Positions 46,436 to 57,861 of a stretch of 64,000 nucleotides of DNA are shown in pieces. Position numbers and translations under genes: made by a program. The stretch comes from Poronia punctata (taxonomy: Eukaryota > Ascomycota > Sordariomycetes > Xylariales > Xylariaceae), in NCBI GenBank assembly GCA_022579005.1, contig MU401495.1, forward strand, positions 123,739 through 187,738, written 5' to 3'. Each line of letters opens with the position of its first letter. Position 1 is the first letter of the stretch. The notes beneath the pieces are model-generated. The model saw only the letters and a program-made list of their open reading frames with translations, was not told the DNA's origin and did no database searches.

Positions 46436-49400
46436 ATGTGGTCGTCGACGATAGATGAGGGTGGTCTTCGGAGAACCGAGTCCGGCGCAATCATCAATCC
46501 GTGGCACAGGGCAGACGAACCAGCAGAATTGCCAACGGACACCACGACAATCGCAAGAGCCCAAGATGAAGTCTCGGCCCTTGAAGGTACATGGGGTGAG
46601 CGAGATGCCGGCGGCGTCGACGAACAAACTGCGAGAGAACATCTGGAAGAGTTAAGACATAACCTCATCCAGTTACATCAGACAAGGACGCATGATACGC
46701 AGGCAAGCCGTCGCTTACGGTCGACTAAATCAAGGACAGACGAGAAGCCCGACCCGGACCTCGAAACTGGGACCTCGGACGAACAAGAAGGAGACGATGA
46801 TTTCGAGCTCGGCAAGTTCATGCGCGAGGGCCGGTTCGAAAAACGAACAGAAGAGGGCTCAGAGAAGAGGGTCGGAGTCGTATATCGAAATCTCACCGTC
46901 AAGGGCGTTGGAAGCACTGCCTCTCTTGTCCGCACTGTCCCTGATGCTGTCATTGGCACCTTTGGGCCAGATCTTTACAAAAACCTCACCAAGCTGTTCC
47001 CCTCTCTGCAGTTCAGGAAACCGCCAACACGAACACTCATCCACGACTTTACCGGTTGTGTCCGCGATGGGGAGATGATGCTCGTCTTGGGGCGTCCGGG
47101 AGCCGGATGCTCGACTTTTCTGAAAGCCATCACCAACAATCGTGGTTCTTTTGCCGCCGTCGAAGGCGATGTCTCTTACGGCGGCATCTCGGCCAAGAAG
47201 CAGAAGAAGATGTACCGCGGCGAGGTCAATTACAACCCCGAAGATGATATTCATCACGCCACGTTGAACGTGTGGCAAACGCTCACCTTTGCTCTACTCA
47301 ACAAGACCAAGAAGGCTGCTACCGAAGACATACCGGTCATCGCCGAGGCGTTGATGAAGATGTTCGGCATCAGTCACACCAAATACACCCTAGTTGGTGA
47401 TGAATACACTCGCGGTGTTTCTGGTGGTGAGCGCAAACGTGTTTCCATTACAGAAACGTTGGCATCGAAATCGACCGTTATGGCGTGGGACAACTCTACC
47501 CGTGGTCTTGACGCCTCCACCGCATTGGATTATGCAAAGTCTCTACGGATCATGACGGATATTACCAACCGGACGACGCTCGTGACTTTATATCAAGCGG
47601 GAGAGGGGATTTATGAGCTCATGGACAAAGTCTTGGTTATAGACGAAGGACGCGAGATCTACTCGGGCCCGGCTAAGGAAGCCAAACAATATTTTATCGA
47701 CCTGGGCTACGAATGTCCCGAACGACAGACAACGGCGGACTTCTTGACAGCCGTAACCGACCCTGTAGAGCGACGCTTTAGGCCTGGATTCGAGCAAAAG
47801 GCACCCAAGACACCCGAGGAGTTGGAAAAGGCATTCAGGAATTCGCCTCATTATAAAAGATTACTTGCCGACGTCGAGGATTACGAGAATCACCTGCGCG
47901 CTACCGAGTTCGAAGACACCAAGAGGTTTGAAGGTGCCGTTCAAGAAAGCAAGTCCAGCCACGTCAGCAAAAAGTCACCCTATACCGTCTCGTTTCCCCG
48001 GCAGGTGTTGAACTGCACCAAACGGGAATTTTGGTTGCTTTTCGGCGATACCACGACATTATGGACCAAACTATTCATCATTATCTCCAATGGCCTCATC
48101 GTTGGATCAATCTACTACGGTCAGCCCTTCTCTACCGCGGGAGCCTTCACACGCGGAGGTGCTGTATTCTTCTCCATCGTCTTCCTGGGTTGGTTACAGT
48201 TGAGCGAACTCATGAAGGCGGTGTCCGGACGAGCTGTGGCGGCGAGACAGAAAGACTATGCATTCTATCGGCCGTCTGCAGTCGCTTTGGCCCGCGTCAT
48301 CGTGGACTTGCCCGTTCTGCTGGTACAAGTAGTGATATTTGGCATCATCATGTATTTCATGACTAACCTCGAACGTGACGTGAGCAAGTTTTGGATATAC
48401 TTTTTGTTTGTCTACACGACGACGTTGATGGTGACGGCCCTCTACAGAATGTTGGCCAGTATCTCTCCCGAGATCGACACAGCGGTTCGGTTCTCAGGCA
48501 TCGCTTTGAACGTCATGCTCATCTTCACCGGTTACGTGATTCCGAAGACGCAGCTGTTGAGCAAATACATCTGGTTCGGGTGGCTGTATTGGATCAATCC
48601 CATTGCTTATAGCTTCGAGGCCGTCATCACGAATGAGTTCTCGGGACGGGTGATGGAATGTGCCCCAGACCAACTTGTTCCGCAGGGACCCAACGTGCAA
48701 TCCGGGTTTCAGGGGTGTGCGCTCCCCGGTGCTGCCGTCAACTCCAGACAGGTGACTGGGGCCGATTATCTGCAGACGCAGTTCAACTACAGCCGTTCGA
48801 ACCTGTGGCGCAATTTCGGTGTCGTCGTTGCATTTGCAGTTCTCTACATCATCATCACCGTTGTGGCTACCGAGTTATTTAGCTTTACGTCTGCTGGTGG
48901 CGGCGCACTGATCTTCAAGAAGAGCAAGAAGGCGAAGAATCAAGCGAAACAGATAGCAGCACCCAACGATGAAGAGAAGAACATGGATTCGACCTCTGGT
49001 TCCTCCGGGAATTCAGCTACGAATAACGAAGAAGAGACCTTGGAACAACTCAGCAGCAGCGACTCCATTTTCACCTGGCGTGACGTCGAGTATACGGTAC
49101 CTTATCTAGGAGGCGAGCGTAAGCTTCTGAACAAGGTGAATGGCTATGCTAAGCCCGGGCTCCTCGTCGCTCTGGTTGGTGCGTCCGGTGCGGGAAAGAC
49201 GACGCTGCTCAACACTTTGGCGCAGCGTCAGCGCACAGGTGTCGTTACTGGCGAGATGTTTGTTGATGGCCGTCCGCTTGACCCCGACTTTCAACGCAAC
49301 ACGGGCTTCTGTCTTCAGGGTGATCTTCACGACGGCACCCAGACTATCCGCGAAGCAATCGAGTTTAGCGCGTTGTTACGTCAAGACGCTAGTGTTCCGC

Positions 49401-51116
49401 GTTCTGAGAAACTGGCATATGTCGACAAGATTATCGATCTTTTGGAATTGAACCATCTACAAGACGCCATCATCTCTTCCCTCGGTGTCGAGCTGCGCAA
49501 GCGATTGACGATTGGTGTCGAGCTTGCGGCAAAGCCCTCCCTCTTGTTGTTCCTCGACGAACCCACTTCGGGCTTGGATTCTCAATCTGCCTTCTCCATA
49601 GTCACTTTCCTTAAGAAACTTGCGCGGGCCGGACAAGCCATCGTTTGCACCATCCATCAGCCTAGCTCGGTTTTGATCCAGCAGTTCGACATGGTTCTAG
49701 CGCTAAACCCCGGCGGAAATACATTCTACTTTGGTCCCATCGGCGACAACGGCAAGGACGTTACCGAGTATTTCGCCGAGAGAGGTGCTCACTGTCCACC
49801 GGGCAAGAACGTGGCAGAGTTCATCCTAGAGACGGCAGCACGTCCACATAAGCTCGAGGACGGCACGAAGATCGACTGGAACGAGAAATGGAGAAACAGC
49901 GAACAGGCCCAAAAGGTGATTGACGAGATTGACGGGCTCAAGAGGGTACGAAGCGCCGCCACGGTAGACAGCCACAGCACGGCCAAGAAGGCTCACAGGG
50001 AATACGCCGCCTCGACCTGGACCCAGACGGTAGAGCTGACCAAGAGGATGTTCCGACAATACTGGCGGGACCCATCGTACCTGTACGGCAAATTCTTCAT
50101 CGCCGTCATCATCGGCATCTTCAACGGCTTCACGTTCTGGAAGTTGGGCTATTCGATCCAAGACATGCAGAACCGCATGTTTACGTGCTTCCTGATCGTC
50201 ACCATCCCCCCTACTATCGTGAACGGCGTCTTGCCCAAGTTCTTCTCCAACATGGCTCTCTGGCAAGCCCGTGAATACCCGTCTCGGATATACGGCTGGG
50301 TCGCTTTCTGCACCGCCAACATCCTGGCCGAGATCCCCGCCGCCATCATCTCGGCCACGCTGTATTGGGTTCTCTGGTACTGGCCTACCGGACTACCTAC
50401 GCAGAGTCCCGTGTCGGGATATGTGTACTTGATGACTGTCCTCATCTTTCTGTTCATGAGCAGCTGGGGCCAATGGATCTGCGCATTCGCACCTAGCTTT
50501 ACCGTCATCTCCAATATCCTCCCCTTCTTCTTCGTCATGTTTGGTCTCTTCAATGGCGTAGTCCAACCATACCGCACCCTCCCCGTCTTCTGGAAATACT
50601 GGACATACTACGTGAACCCCAGCACATACTGGATCGGCGGCGTATTGGCAGCCACGCTAGACGGTTCCCCCGTCCAATGCGACGTCTCGGAGACGGCCCG
50701 CTTCGATGCTCCACCGGGCCAGACGTGTCGGGAATACGCGGGCGCGTTTGCCTCCTCCGCCGGCGGATACCTGCTTAACCCCGACGCGGGCACCGATTGC
50801 CAGTATTGTCCTTATACCAGCGGGAACCAGTATCTCAAGACGCTTAACATTGATGCTAGTGAGAAATGGAGAGGTAAGTTATTTTCTTCATTTCTTTCCT
50901 TTTTTTCCTTTTCACGAAGTTTACTAATGCAAATAATGAATAGATCTTGGCATCTTCCTCGCCTTTTGCATCTCCAACTGGGCTCTTGTCTATTTCTTCA
51001 TCTATACCGTCCGCATTCGAGGGTGGAGTTTTGGATTTGGAAAGTTGTTTGGGGGGTTGGGAAGGTTGGTTAAGGCGTTGAAGAAGCCTTTTAGTAGGTC
51101 TGGTAAGAAGGAATAA
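46436..51116 (+). CDS. Full-size ABCG/PDR-type ABC transporter
   Basis: Two exons, 46436-50873 and 50944-51116, give 1536 aa with the reverse (NBD-TMD)x2 order of pleiotropic drug resistance pumps. NBD1 has the fungal PDR form of Walker A, GRPGAGCST, at residues 219-227 (Cys in place of Lys), signature VSGGERKRVSI and degenerate Walker B MAWDNSTRGLD. NBD2 has canonical Walker A GASGAGKTT (about 915-923), a degenerate signature LGVELRKRLTIG and Walker B LLLFLDEPTSGLD. Six-helix membrane blocks follow each NBD, and the Cys-rich extracellular loop before the last helix is present. The last 58 codons lie behind a 70-nt intron; without splicing, the final membrane helix and basic tail would be lost. 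It sits in the plasma membrane and exports hydrophobic drugs, sterols or lipids (family knowledge). It converges on the sterol-aspartate synthase gene. Confidence 0.95.
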
Positions 51117-51830
51117 AGTAAAAGAAAATGAGGTTTAGGGGCGTTGGATGGAATAGATAGAGCGGTTTTGATTTGATTTTGGCAAAGGGGAAGATAATCT
51201 TTATTCATAGGGAAGCGATAGGATTAGGTTTTATTGATATTTTAATGCCAGACGGAAGAAATATCTATTTCAAAGCGAGGCCGACGTGATAGCCCTCTTT
51301 CTTAGACATGAGCAATAGCATTTATTTGGTTTGACCTTTTGATCTACCCAAGCCATCACTTAACAAGCACAAGAGAAACATTATCACAGTTTTAGCACAA
51401 GTGAATGCAATGACAACGAGTACTGAGAATCATGCAGATTATATTTTCATCGTTACAGAAAAGCGTGGTATTAAGAGGAAAGAAGAAAAAGGGAAAAGAC
51501 AATTAAGTTACCTCCGAAATGGGTATATGAGAAAATTCGTCAATGAGGCTTCCTCCCGCGCGGCATGATTTCTTTCCAAACGCTCGTTTTTGACATCTAG
51601 GTTCAACATAATATGAAAGAAAAAAAAACACTTAATCAACAGCGAGGACAAACGAGGAGCATGATGTCCAGAACAATAACGCCAAACAATTTGGCCATCA
51701 GGCCGCCCTCGCTCTTCTTCTTCTTCTTCTTCTTCTGGTTCTCCTCCTCTCTATGTCTGTGTCTGTAGTATTATCTGGGTATCGGTCTTTTGTTGTTGTT
51801 GTGGTTGTTGTTGTGTCGATAGCGGACTCC
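51117..51830. other. Convergent spacer between ABC transporter and erdS
   Basis: Holds the two 3' UTRs. A TTC repeat near 51715-51737 and a GTT/TTG-rich tract near 51790-51815 are the only features noticed. Confidence 0.55.
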
Positions 51831-54569
51831 CTACATCTCGTCTTCGAAGAATTTCACTAGTGTCCTTGCTCCCGAGACGCCTAGACCCATGAAGGGGTAG
51901 CAGATGTACACCGGGTCGTTCTTGGTACCAAACTTCTCGCGGAACTCGCTCTTGGCCACAAGTTTGAGCTGTTGTGCTACGGTCTTGTACGTGTGGCTCA
52001 AGATCTTGGCCTTGATTCCGTTGAGGTTGTGACCGACCTCGAGTTCATCTGTGGCGCCAGCGCCGAATGTGACATTTCGGATACCCGCCGACTGCAGAAG
52101 GCGGAGGGCATTTGCGATGAGTGCTTCGATACTTCCCGATGGAGAACCGGGGAAGTCGAGCGCAAACTTGATCTGATACCCATTCTTGGGCGACAGACGG
52201 TGTAGAATGACGAGTCCAGTGATTTCTCCATTCTTATCCTCGCCCCATAGGTATCGGCGGTGTGCCATGGAGATCCAAGGTTGTACATCCGTAATGTGCA
52301 CCTGCTTCTTTCCCTTTCGGTTGTCCTTCCAGTCTTGGATCCGCTTGTCGCACCTGGCTCGGATATCTTCGGGCACGGGTTCGCCGAGAGCCGTAGAGTG
52401 GATCTTCAGGTCGGCATTCTTGGCCTGGCGCTCTTTCTTAGTCACCTGGGCCGCGTTTGAGGTATCAACCCGTTCCTCGGCCACCGAGGTGAGCGTCCGC
52501 CAGCCAAGCTTCGATCCGAGAATCTCCTCCACTTCAGCCGACACAAGCAGCCAGATCGGTCTCAGATCTTCACTCTTCTTCAAGAAGCGGAGGAAAGAAG
52601 CGATGACAGTACTATACTGTCGAGAATCGCAGAGCGGGTTACCCATGATCAGAGCATAGCCGTTCTCCTCGGCATATCCTACCGCCGCACCCGTTTGCGT
52701 GTCACGCCAGACCTTGTAGCGGTCATCCAGCCATGAGGTGTTGGTCGCGTCACCGTAGTTGACTATCAACTCCTCAACGTCGGGTAGGTGGACGTGAGTG
52801 TGATCTCCTTCAAAGGCGTACTTAATCGTGTCGGCATCGGGGAATGGCAGCTTGTCCTCAGCCACCTTCCTCTCAGGCAACGACTTGGGATCGCGGGGGA
52901 ACATCGACGCGTTACGAACGTCGCCCAGATTGAGAAGCAGGAAAACCACTCTTTCTAGCCCAATACCACAGCCGGCATGAGGAGGAGCACCCCATTCGAA
53001 AGCTTGCATATATTCCTCCATAGTCTCAGGGTCCACGCCGGCCTTGGTCATCCTCTCGGCCAACAGTTGGGGGTTGTGGATTCTTTGGCCACCGGTTGTG
53101 ATCTCCTGTCCTCGAAGGAAGATGTCGAAGGAATTGGTAACTTTGTCATCCTCCTTGTCAAGTCGAGTGTAGAACGGTCGAGCAGAGGCAGGGAACTTGT
53201 CGAGGATGAAGTAATCGGTACCGTACTTCTCTTTTACTAGTTGACCTAGGCGGATCTCGGCCCGAGTCGCGAGATCTTCGTTCTCCGACGCTTGCTTGCC
53301 GTCTTCGTCCGCCCAACCAGAGTCGTTTAGGAGCTTTACACCTTCCTTGAAGGTCAATACCGGCGTCTCTTCTAGCCAAACCAAGTCTTCGTGGGGGAAG
53401 CGCTCTTTAACAATATCGATTTCCTTGCGGTATCGAGTGTAAACCCCCTTGAAGATGGCCTTGAGCATCGTGTCGATGACGTGGAGCGCTTCGTGATAGT
53501 CGTTGAGGATGGCCATTTCGAGATCTAGGCCGGTATATTCGGTAAGATGGCGATGCGTGTTGCTGTCCTCTGCTCTGAAAACCGGACCAACTTCATATAC
53601 ACGACCGAAATCAGCCGAGATGGCCATCTGCTTAGCCAGCTGGGGGCTCTGGGCCAAGTATGCAGTTCGCCCAAAGTACTGAACCGGAAATACCGAGGCA
53701 CCGGATTCGGTCGCGGCTGGTTGCAGTTTCGGTGTCTGGATCTCGATGAATCCTTGCTCGTCAAGGGTGGAACGGAAGATGTTGCAGATACCGGACCGGA
53801 TGCGGAAGACGCTCTGCATGACAGGCGTTCGGAGGAATACAACGCGGTTGGCAGTGCGGACGCGCCCCGACACTGCCAGCTGCTTCTGGTGTGTCTCTTC
53901 GTTCTCCTCGGTCTGGTCCATCCCGAAGACATCGATGTGTAGCGGGGTGTCGACAGGGACTAGCACATGCATCTTATCGATGCGGAGTTCAAGGTCGTGG
54001 ATGGAACAGGCCTTGATCTTCTCCGGCGGAGTGCGCAGTTCGCCGGAAACGTGCACGATGGATTCCGTGTATAGATGCTCGGCCCATCGGACGAACTGCT
54101 CGGATACGACACCTTCGCGCACCTCGAGGACGGCCTGGATCGTTGTCGTAGATTGCCTCAGAATGATAAAGGCTAGCTTCGAGCTCACACTACGTATGTG
54201 GTGGACTCGGGCGGTGAAGCTGATGGGTGTGTCGGCGCGCGAGGTCGGCAGATCTGAGATATCCTCGGTACGCGGGACGATCTTCTCGTCGACGGTGCCA
54301 TAACTACCGCTGATTTGAGGCGCATCAGCAGCCCGGGCGGCCGCTTCCTCCTGGCGACGCTTGGCTTGGAGTGACTTCCTCTCTTCCTGGGCGGATTGTC
54401 TCTTCGCTCGTTTCTCGTAGATGGACTTTAGATGCTTGTTGTCGGAATCCGAGTCATTGTCGAGGGCGTCTGTATTGCCCATTCGCAACTTGGTAATGTG
54501 GTTCTTGGCAGATGTATGCCCAATCATGCGGTTGAGATACAACAGCGGTTGTTTTAGTGTGCCAGGCAT
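51831..54569 (-). CDS. erdS: Ergosteryl-3beta-O-L-aspartate synthase (AspRS-DUF2156 fusion)
   Basis: A single 912-codon exon encodes two enzymes in one chain. Residues 30-80 are a Lys/Arg/Glu-rich helix like that of eukaryotic AspRS. Residues 115-205 are the OB-fold anticodon-binding domain. Residues 245-560 are the class II catalytic core, with IEIQTPKL, the ESGASVFPVQYF stretch, motif 2 FRAEDSNTHRHLTEYTGLDLEM and motif 3 GCGIGLERVV. A linker leads to a DUF2156/GNAT-like domain (about 605-905) with WRDTQTGAAVGYAEENGYALIMG, WLLVSAEVEEILGSKLGWRTL and LDFPGSPSGSIEALI, ending VYICYPFMGLGVSGARTLVKFFEDEM. This is the architecture of ErdS, which charges tRNA-Asp and transfers the aspartate to the 3beta-hydroxyl of ergosterol (described in Aspergillus and conserved in higher fungi). 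A separate housekeeping AspRS should exist elsewhere. Start: the ATG at 54569 precedes the basic helix; a further upstream exon is possible. Confidence 0.93.
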   Translation of the reverse strand: MPGTLKQPLLYLNRMIGHTSAKNHITKLRMGNTDALDNDSDSDNKHLKSIYEKRAKRQSAQEERKSLQAKRRQEEAAARAADAPQISGSYGTVDEKIVPRTEDISDLPTSRADTPISFTARVHHIRSVSSKLAFIILRQSTTTIQAVLEVREGVVSEQFVRWAEHLYTESIVHVSGELRTPPEKIKACSIHDLELRIDKMHVLVPVDTPLHIDVFGMDQTEENEETHQKQLAVSGRVRTANRVVFLRTPVMQSVFRIRSGICNIFRSTLDEQGFIEIQTPKLQPAATESGASVFPVQYFGRTAYLAQSPQLAKQMAISADFGRVYEVGPVFRAEDSNTHRHLTEYTGLDLEMAILNDYHEALHVIDTMLKAIFKGVYTRYRKEIDIVKERFPHEDLVWLEETPVLTFKEGVKLLNDSGWADEDGKQASENEDLATRAEIRLGQLVKEKYGTDYFILDKFPASARPFYTRLDKEDDKVTNSFDIFLRGQEITTGGQRIHNPQLLAERMTKAGVDPETMEEYMQAFEWGAPPHAGCGIGLERVVFLLLNLGDVRNASMFPRDPKSLPERKVAEDKLPFPDADTIKYAFEGDHTHVHLPDVEELIVNYGDATNTSWLDDRYKVWRDTQTGAAVGYAEENGYALIMGNPLCDSRQYSTVIASFLRFLKKSEDLRPIWLLVSAEVEEILGSKLGWRTLTSVAEERVDTSNAAQVTKKERQAKNADLKIHSTALGEPVPEDIRARCDKRIQDWKDNRKGKKQVHITDVQPWISMAHRRYLWGEDKNGEITGLVILHRLSPKNGYQIKFALDFPGSPSGSIEALIANALRLLQSAGIRNVTFGAGATDELEVGHNLNGIKAKILSHTYKTVAQQLKLVAKSEFREKFGTKNDPVYICYPFMGLGVSGARTLVKFFEDEM

Positions 54570-56697
54570 GCTGGTTTTGGCCGCACCTTGGCGCGGGCTT
54601 CGTCGACCTGTGGGAATTAGGTGTAACAGAAGCGCGCCGGCGACGTTGCGGTTGATACGGGTTTACGAATAATTAACGTATGATTAGAAGGGTCTTTCTT
54701 TTGCGGAACCGAATTTGTGGAAGTGGCAACCCGCCTTTTCCTGTGCTGGTAAGGGCGGATTAATAACAACGCGGAACAAAATGGTGGGAGGAATGAAAGA
54801 TTGTAGGGCCAGACACTTGGAGATGGGGTATCGTCGAAATGCAAGAACGATGGACACGTGTGCAATCACAATTGATAATGCGAGTATATGATTCCGAGGT
54901 TGGCTGACCGCTCAAAAGAAAAGAAAGTTGGGGAGGTGTTGTAAAAGAGTTTATAAGGAACTTACTTGGCAGTACCCCGGTCTTCCGATGGCAAGGTTCT
55001 CTGGCGTTTGTGTCACTCAGGTTGCTGGGAGCCTGGGACTGCAGGTGCTGGGGTCATCCGGGTTGACAGGCACTAGGCACCGTTAGGTTTTCGCCTTTCG
55101 GCCTCGGTCTCTTCTCTCCTCTGAACCTACCTAGGTATTCCTTATTCTACAGTCTAGATACAAAAAGGAAAACAAGCACCTATATTAAGGCAAAGCTTTT
55201 TGCTATAAGCCTTGCTCACAAATACCCAGCCGCCGAACGCGAGTTGGTAATAAGCCCTAGTCTACAGCTTATCAAGATGGCTGTTGAGCATTTGAGCATG
55301 CCTTAGGATAGGTAGGTACCTACGAGTAGTGGTAGGCTGGTAGCAAACAAGTTGGACTGTCGATGTTGTACTTCCATTAATAACAAGCCACTAGAAAGTT
55401 CGATCAGTCAGTACGCGTACATTAGGTACTTTGGTACCCTACTTTACATACACGTACATACTGCATGTACACGTAGGTGTTCTGAAACTCAGTTACCGCC
55501 GGACATGTGACGACACCATTGTATTTCCACTGACCGGAATACTGCGATAAGTACCTGCGCATATGGCGGAGCTTTTACGCCGGCCTACTTGTCTTAAGAT
55601 GTAAACAACCAATCAAACTCGCCAGTTCAGTTTGGTATGTCCTGTTTGGGTAAGAAAACTCATTAGCGCGCACTGAGAACAGGAAATGACGACATGACTT
55701 ATAAGGCAATCCCGGCAAAATTCTACTAGAATAGGTACCGCAGTGTATCTACAACTCTGAGCGGTTCTCATCAATCATCCTGGACGATTTCATACCGTAT
55801 GCATCGATCTAGGTGAAACTCAAATGAGAAGGAACACGAGGTTTATTAAAGCTTTTTCTTCGCCATCGATTAGGCTAACCTAGGGGACTATGTACCCTTA
55901 ATTTCTTGCAGGGGAATCTCTGTCTCATTTGGCGGTTATTCTCGCAATTCCAACAACCAAAGGAAAACCATGTGACGTCACCGGCTAGGAGCGATACTTC
56001 ACATGCACGCGACATGCAGCACTCACAGAAAAGCTAGTGATAAACAGTGCCTGCGAAGTATTAGGTAGCCCTACGGTAAGCCTCTGATTTGTCCGTTTTA
56101 CAAGCAAGAGAAAATTATACCAGGTACTGGAACAAGGGAAATCGACCAGGTACCGTTATATGGCATTCCTATCTTTCCCCTTCCCGATCAGAACCCGATC
56201 TCCTTTAAGCACAGCTGAAGCCTGAAGACAAATCGATACCTTTGGATCGACGTCATTTCAATCATGTCAGCCACAAACTTCAGCTTTGACGTGGTCAATA
56301 TTCCCTAATATTTAAAGGAATTTACCAATTGTACTATGTACGTGTAAGGATTTCTTAAAACTGCCCGAGCCATCTAATGTCGGTGTAGCTACGAGTAGGT
56401 AGTCACGTAGGTAGTACCTTATGTAATGTTGCGATGTTTGGTTTGAAATACGATTTATCCCCATAAACATTGCTCTCTCCAGATCCATTTCACCCACCCG
56501 AACAGAAAAGGCATTAGTCTAGTCAAACTAGACTACAACAACCGTACTCAACATCTACACGTACCGCAAAGAAATAGACTTCGACCCCGTGGCAGTTTAA
56601 CGAGTCGCTTAGTCGGTTGAGTGGATCACGGCCGGTCGGAGAGTTCTTCCGATTATGCACAACTGACGGGGAAGGTCTGATTCATAACAAGACTAAT
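54570..56697. other. Shared divergent promoter region of erdS and the hydrolase gene
   Basis: 2.1 kb between the two start codons, with no supportable gene inside. Both TACCTAGGTA (55128-55137) and TAGGTACCTA (55313-55322) palindromes occur. The layout would permit coordinated control of the two genes, but no shared operator could be identified. Confidence 0.5.
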
Positions 56698-57861
56698 ATG
56701 GCGGTTCCCGATCCTCCTAGCCTTTCGCAAGCCGCGCCTGGGGTCTCAACCGCCCGAAGAGGTGAGGACGACTTGTCTCCGACCGCAAAACCACAGGTGG
56801 CCGAAGATAGGACCGGAAACCCACCCTCGCGCTTCTCTTTGCGCTTGTCGGCAGCGTGGTGGAGGAATTTACAATGCGTGGGCATGGGATTACATTACAT
56901 GGCACCTCCACGGCCGCCGAACCCCGACTTCACGAAATCCGTCTCTTCGACTGTATCTCAACGACGCGGCGAGTTTACCCTGCACTTTTACGTTCCAGCC
57001 GAGTATGACCGCGAATCAAGCCAAAGGTGGCCCGCTGTAATCAACTTTCATGGAGGCGGCTTCACAATAGGTTCTGCGACCGATGATGCGCGTTTTGCTC
57101 GTTTTATAGTTGAAAGGAGCAAGGCCATCTTCATCTCGGTCGATTATCGCCTCGCGCCTGAATATCCCTTCCCTACTGCAGTCGAGGACGGCGCCGATTC
57201 TTTAATATACGTTATAAAAAATGCGGAAGAACTTCGGATCGACCCGAACCTCTTGGCCACGTCGGGGTTTTCGGCAGGTGGAAACATAGCCATCACAGCT
57301 CCGATGCTCTTACATCTCCTCAAGAAGACGCAACCGGTACCCGAATACACAGTTCTCGCAATCGTCACTTTCTACCCGATAACGGACTATACTCTCAGCA
57401 GAGCAGAGAGACGAGCAGATTCGGTGAAGCCGGATGCCACCCTGCCGGCATCATTAACCAATCTCTTTGACGCGTCATACCTTTTCCCACCCGGCCTAGA
57501 TTTGGGAGATCCATGCCTCTCTCCAAACAAGGCGTCCGACGAGCTCCTCCAAGCGAGCATACCTCCCAACGTCTTCTTCTACACGTGTGAATATGATATG
57601 CTATTGCGCGAAGGCGAATTCCTTGCTCGCCGGCTAGAACAGCCGCCAATTTCGAAGCGCGTCTTTTATACCATGGTTCCCAAGGTCACCCATGGTTGGG
57701 ACAAGTCCCCAAACCCAGTGAGGCCGCCACCTAAGACGGATAATATATATAGAGAATGCTCTACACGCCTGGGCAAAGTCTTCAACGGCAACAACCCGCG
57801 GTACATGCTAGAGCGACCACGTCGCGTCCCGCCGCCGCCTCTTCCAAAAAGAGAGAAGTAG
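56698..57861 (+). CDS. Alpha/beta hydrolase, candidate ergosteryl-aspartate hydrolase
   Basis: Single exon of 387 aa. The frame is open 27 codons upstream but only with non-ATG starts, so the ATG at 56698 is used. It belongs to the hormone-sensitive-lipase-like (alpha/beta hydrolase 3) family: oxyanion motif HGGGFTIGS at 118-126, DYRLAPEYPFPTAVED at 149-164, nucleophile elbow GFSAGG with Ser192, then Asp300 in EYDMLL and His332 in THGWDK complete the triad. No signal peptide is seen; residues about 196-208 (ITAPMLLHLL) are hydrophobic but part of the fold. The tail is Pro/Arg-rich. Its divergent position beside the AspRS-DUF2156 fusion makes it a candidate for ErdH, the enzyme that removes Asp from ergosteryl-aspartate. 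That assignment rests on neighbourhood and fold, not on a diagnostic motif, so no symbol is given. Confidence 0.85.
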   Translation: MAVPDPPSLSQAAPGVSTARRGEDDLSPTAKPQVAEDRTGNPPSRFSLRLSAAWWRNLQCVGMGLHYMAPPRPPNPDFTKSVSSTVSQRRGEFTLHFYVPAEYDRESSQRWPAVINFHGGGFTIGSATDDARFARFIVERSKAIFISVDYRLAPEYPFPTAVEDGADSLIYVIKNAEELRIDPNLLATSGFSAGGNIAITAPMLLHLLKKTQPVPEYTVLAIVTFYPITDYTLSRAERRADSVKPDATLPASLTNLFDASYLFPPGLDLGDPCLSPNKASDELLQASIPPNVFFYTCEYDMLLREGEFLARRLEQPPISKRVFYTMVPKVTHGWDKSPNPVRPPPKTDNIYRECSTRLGKVFNGNNPRYMLERPRRVPPPPLPKREK

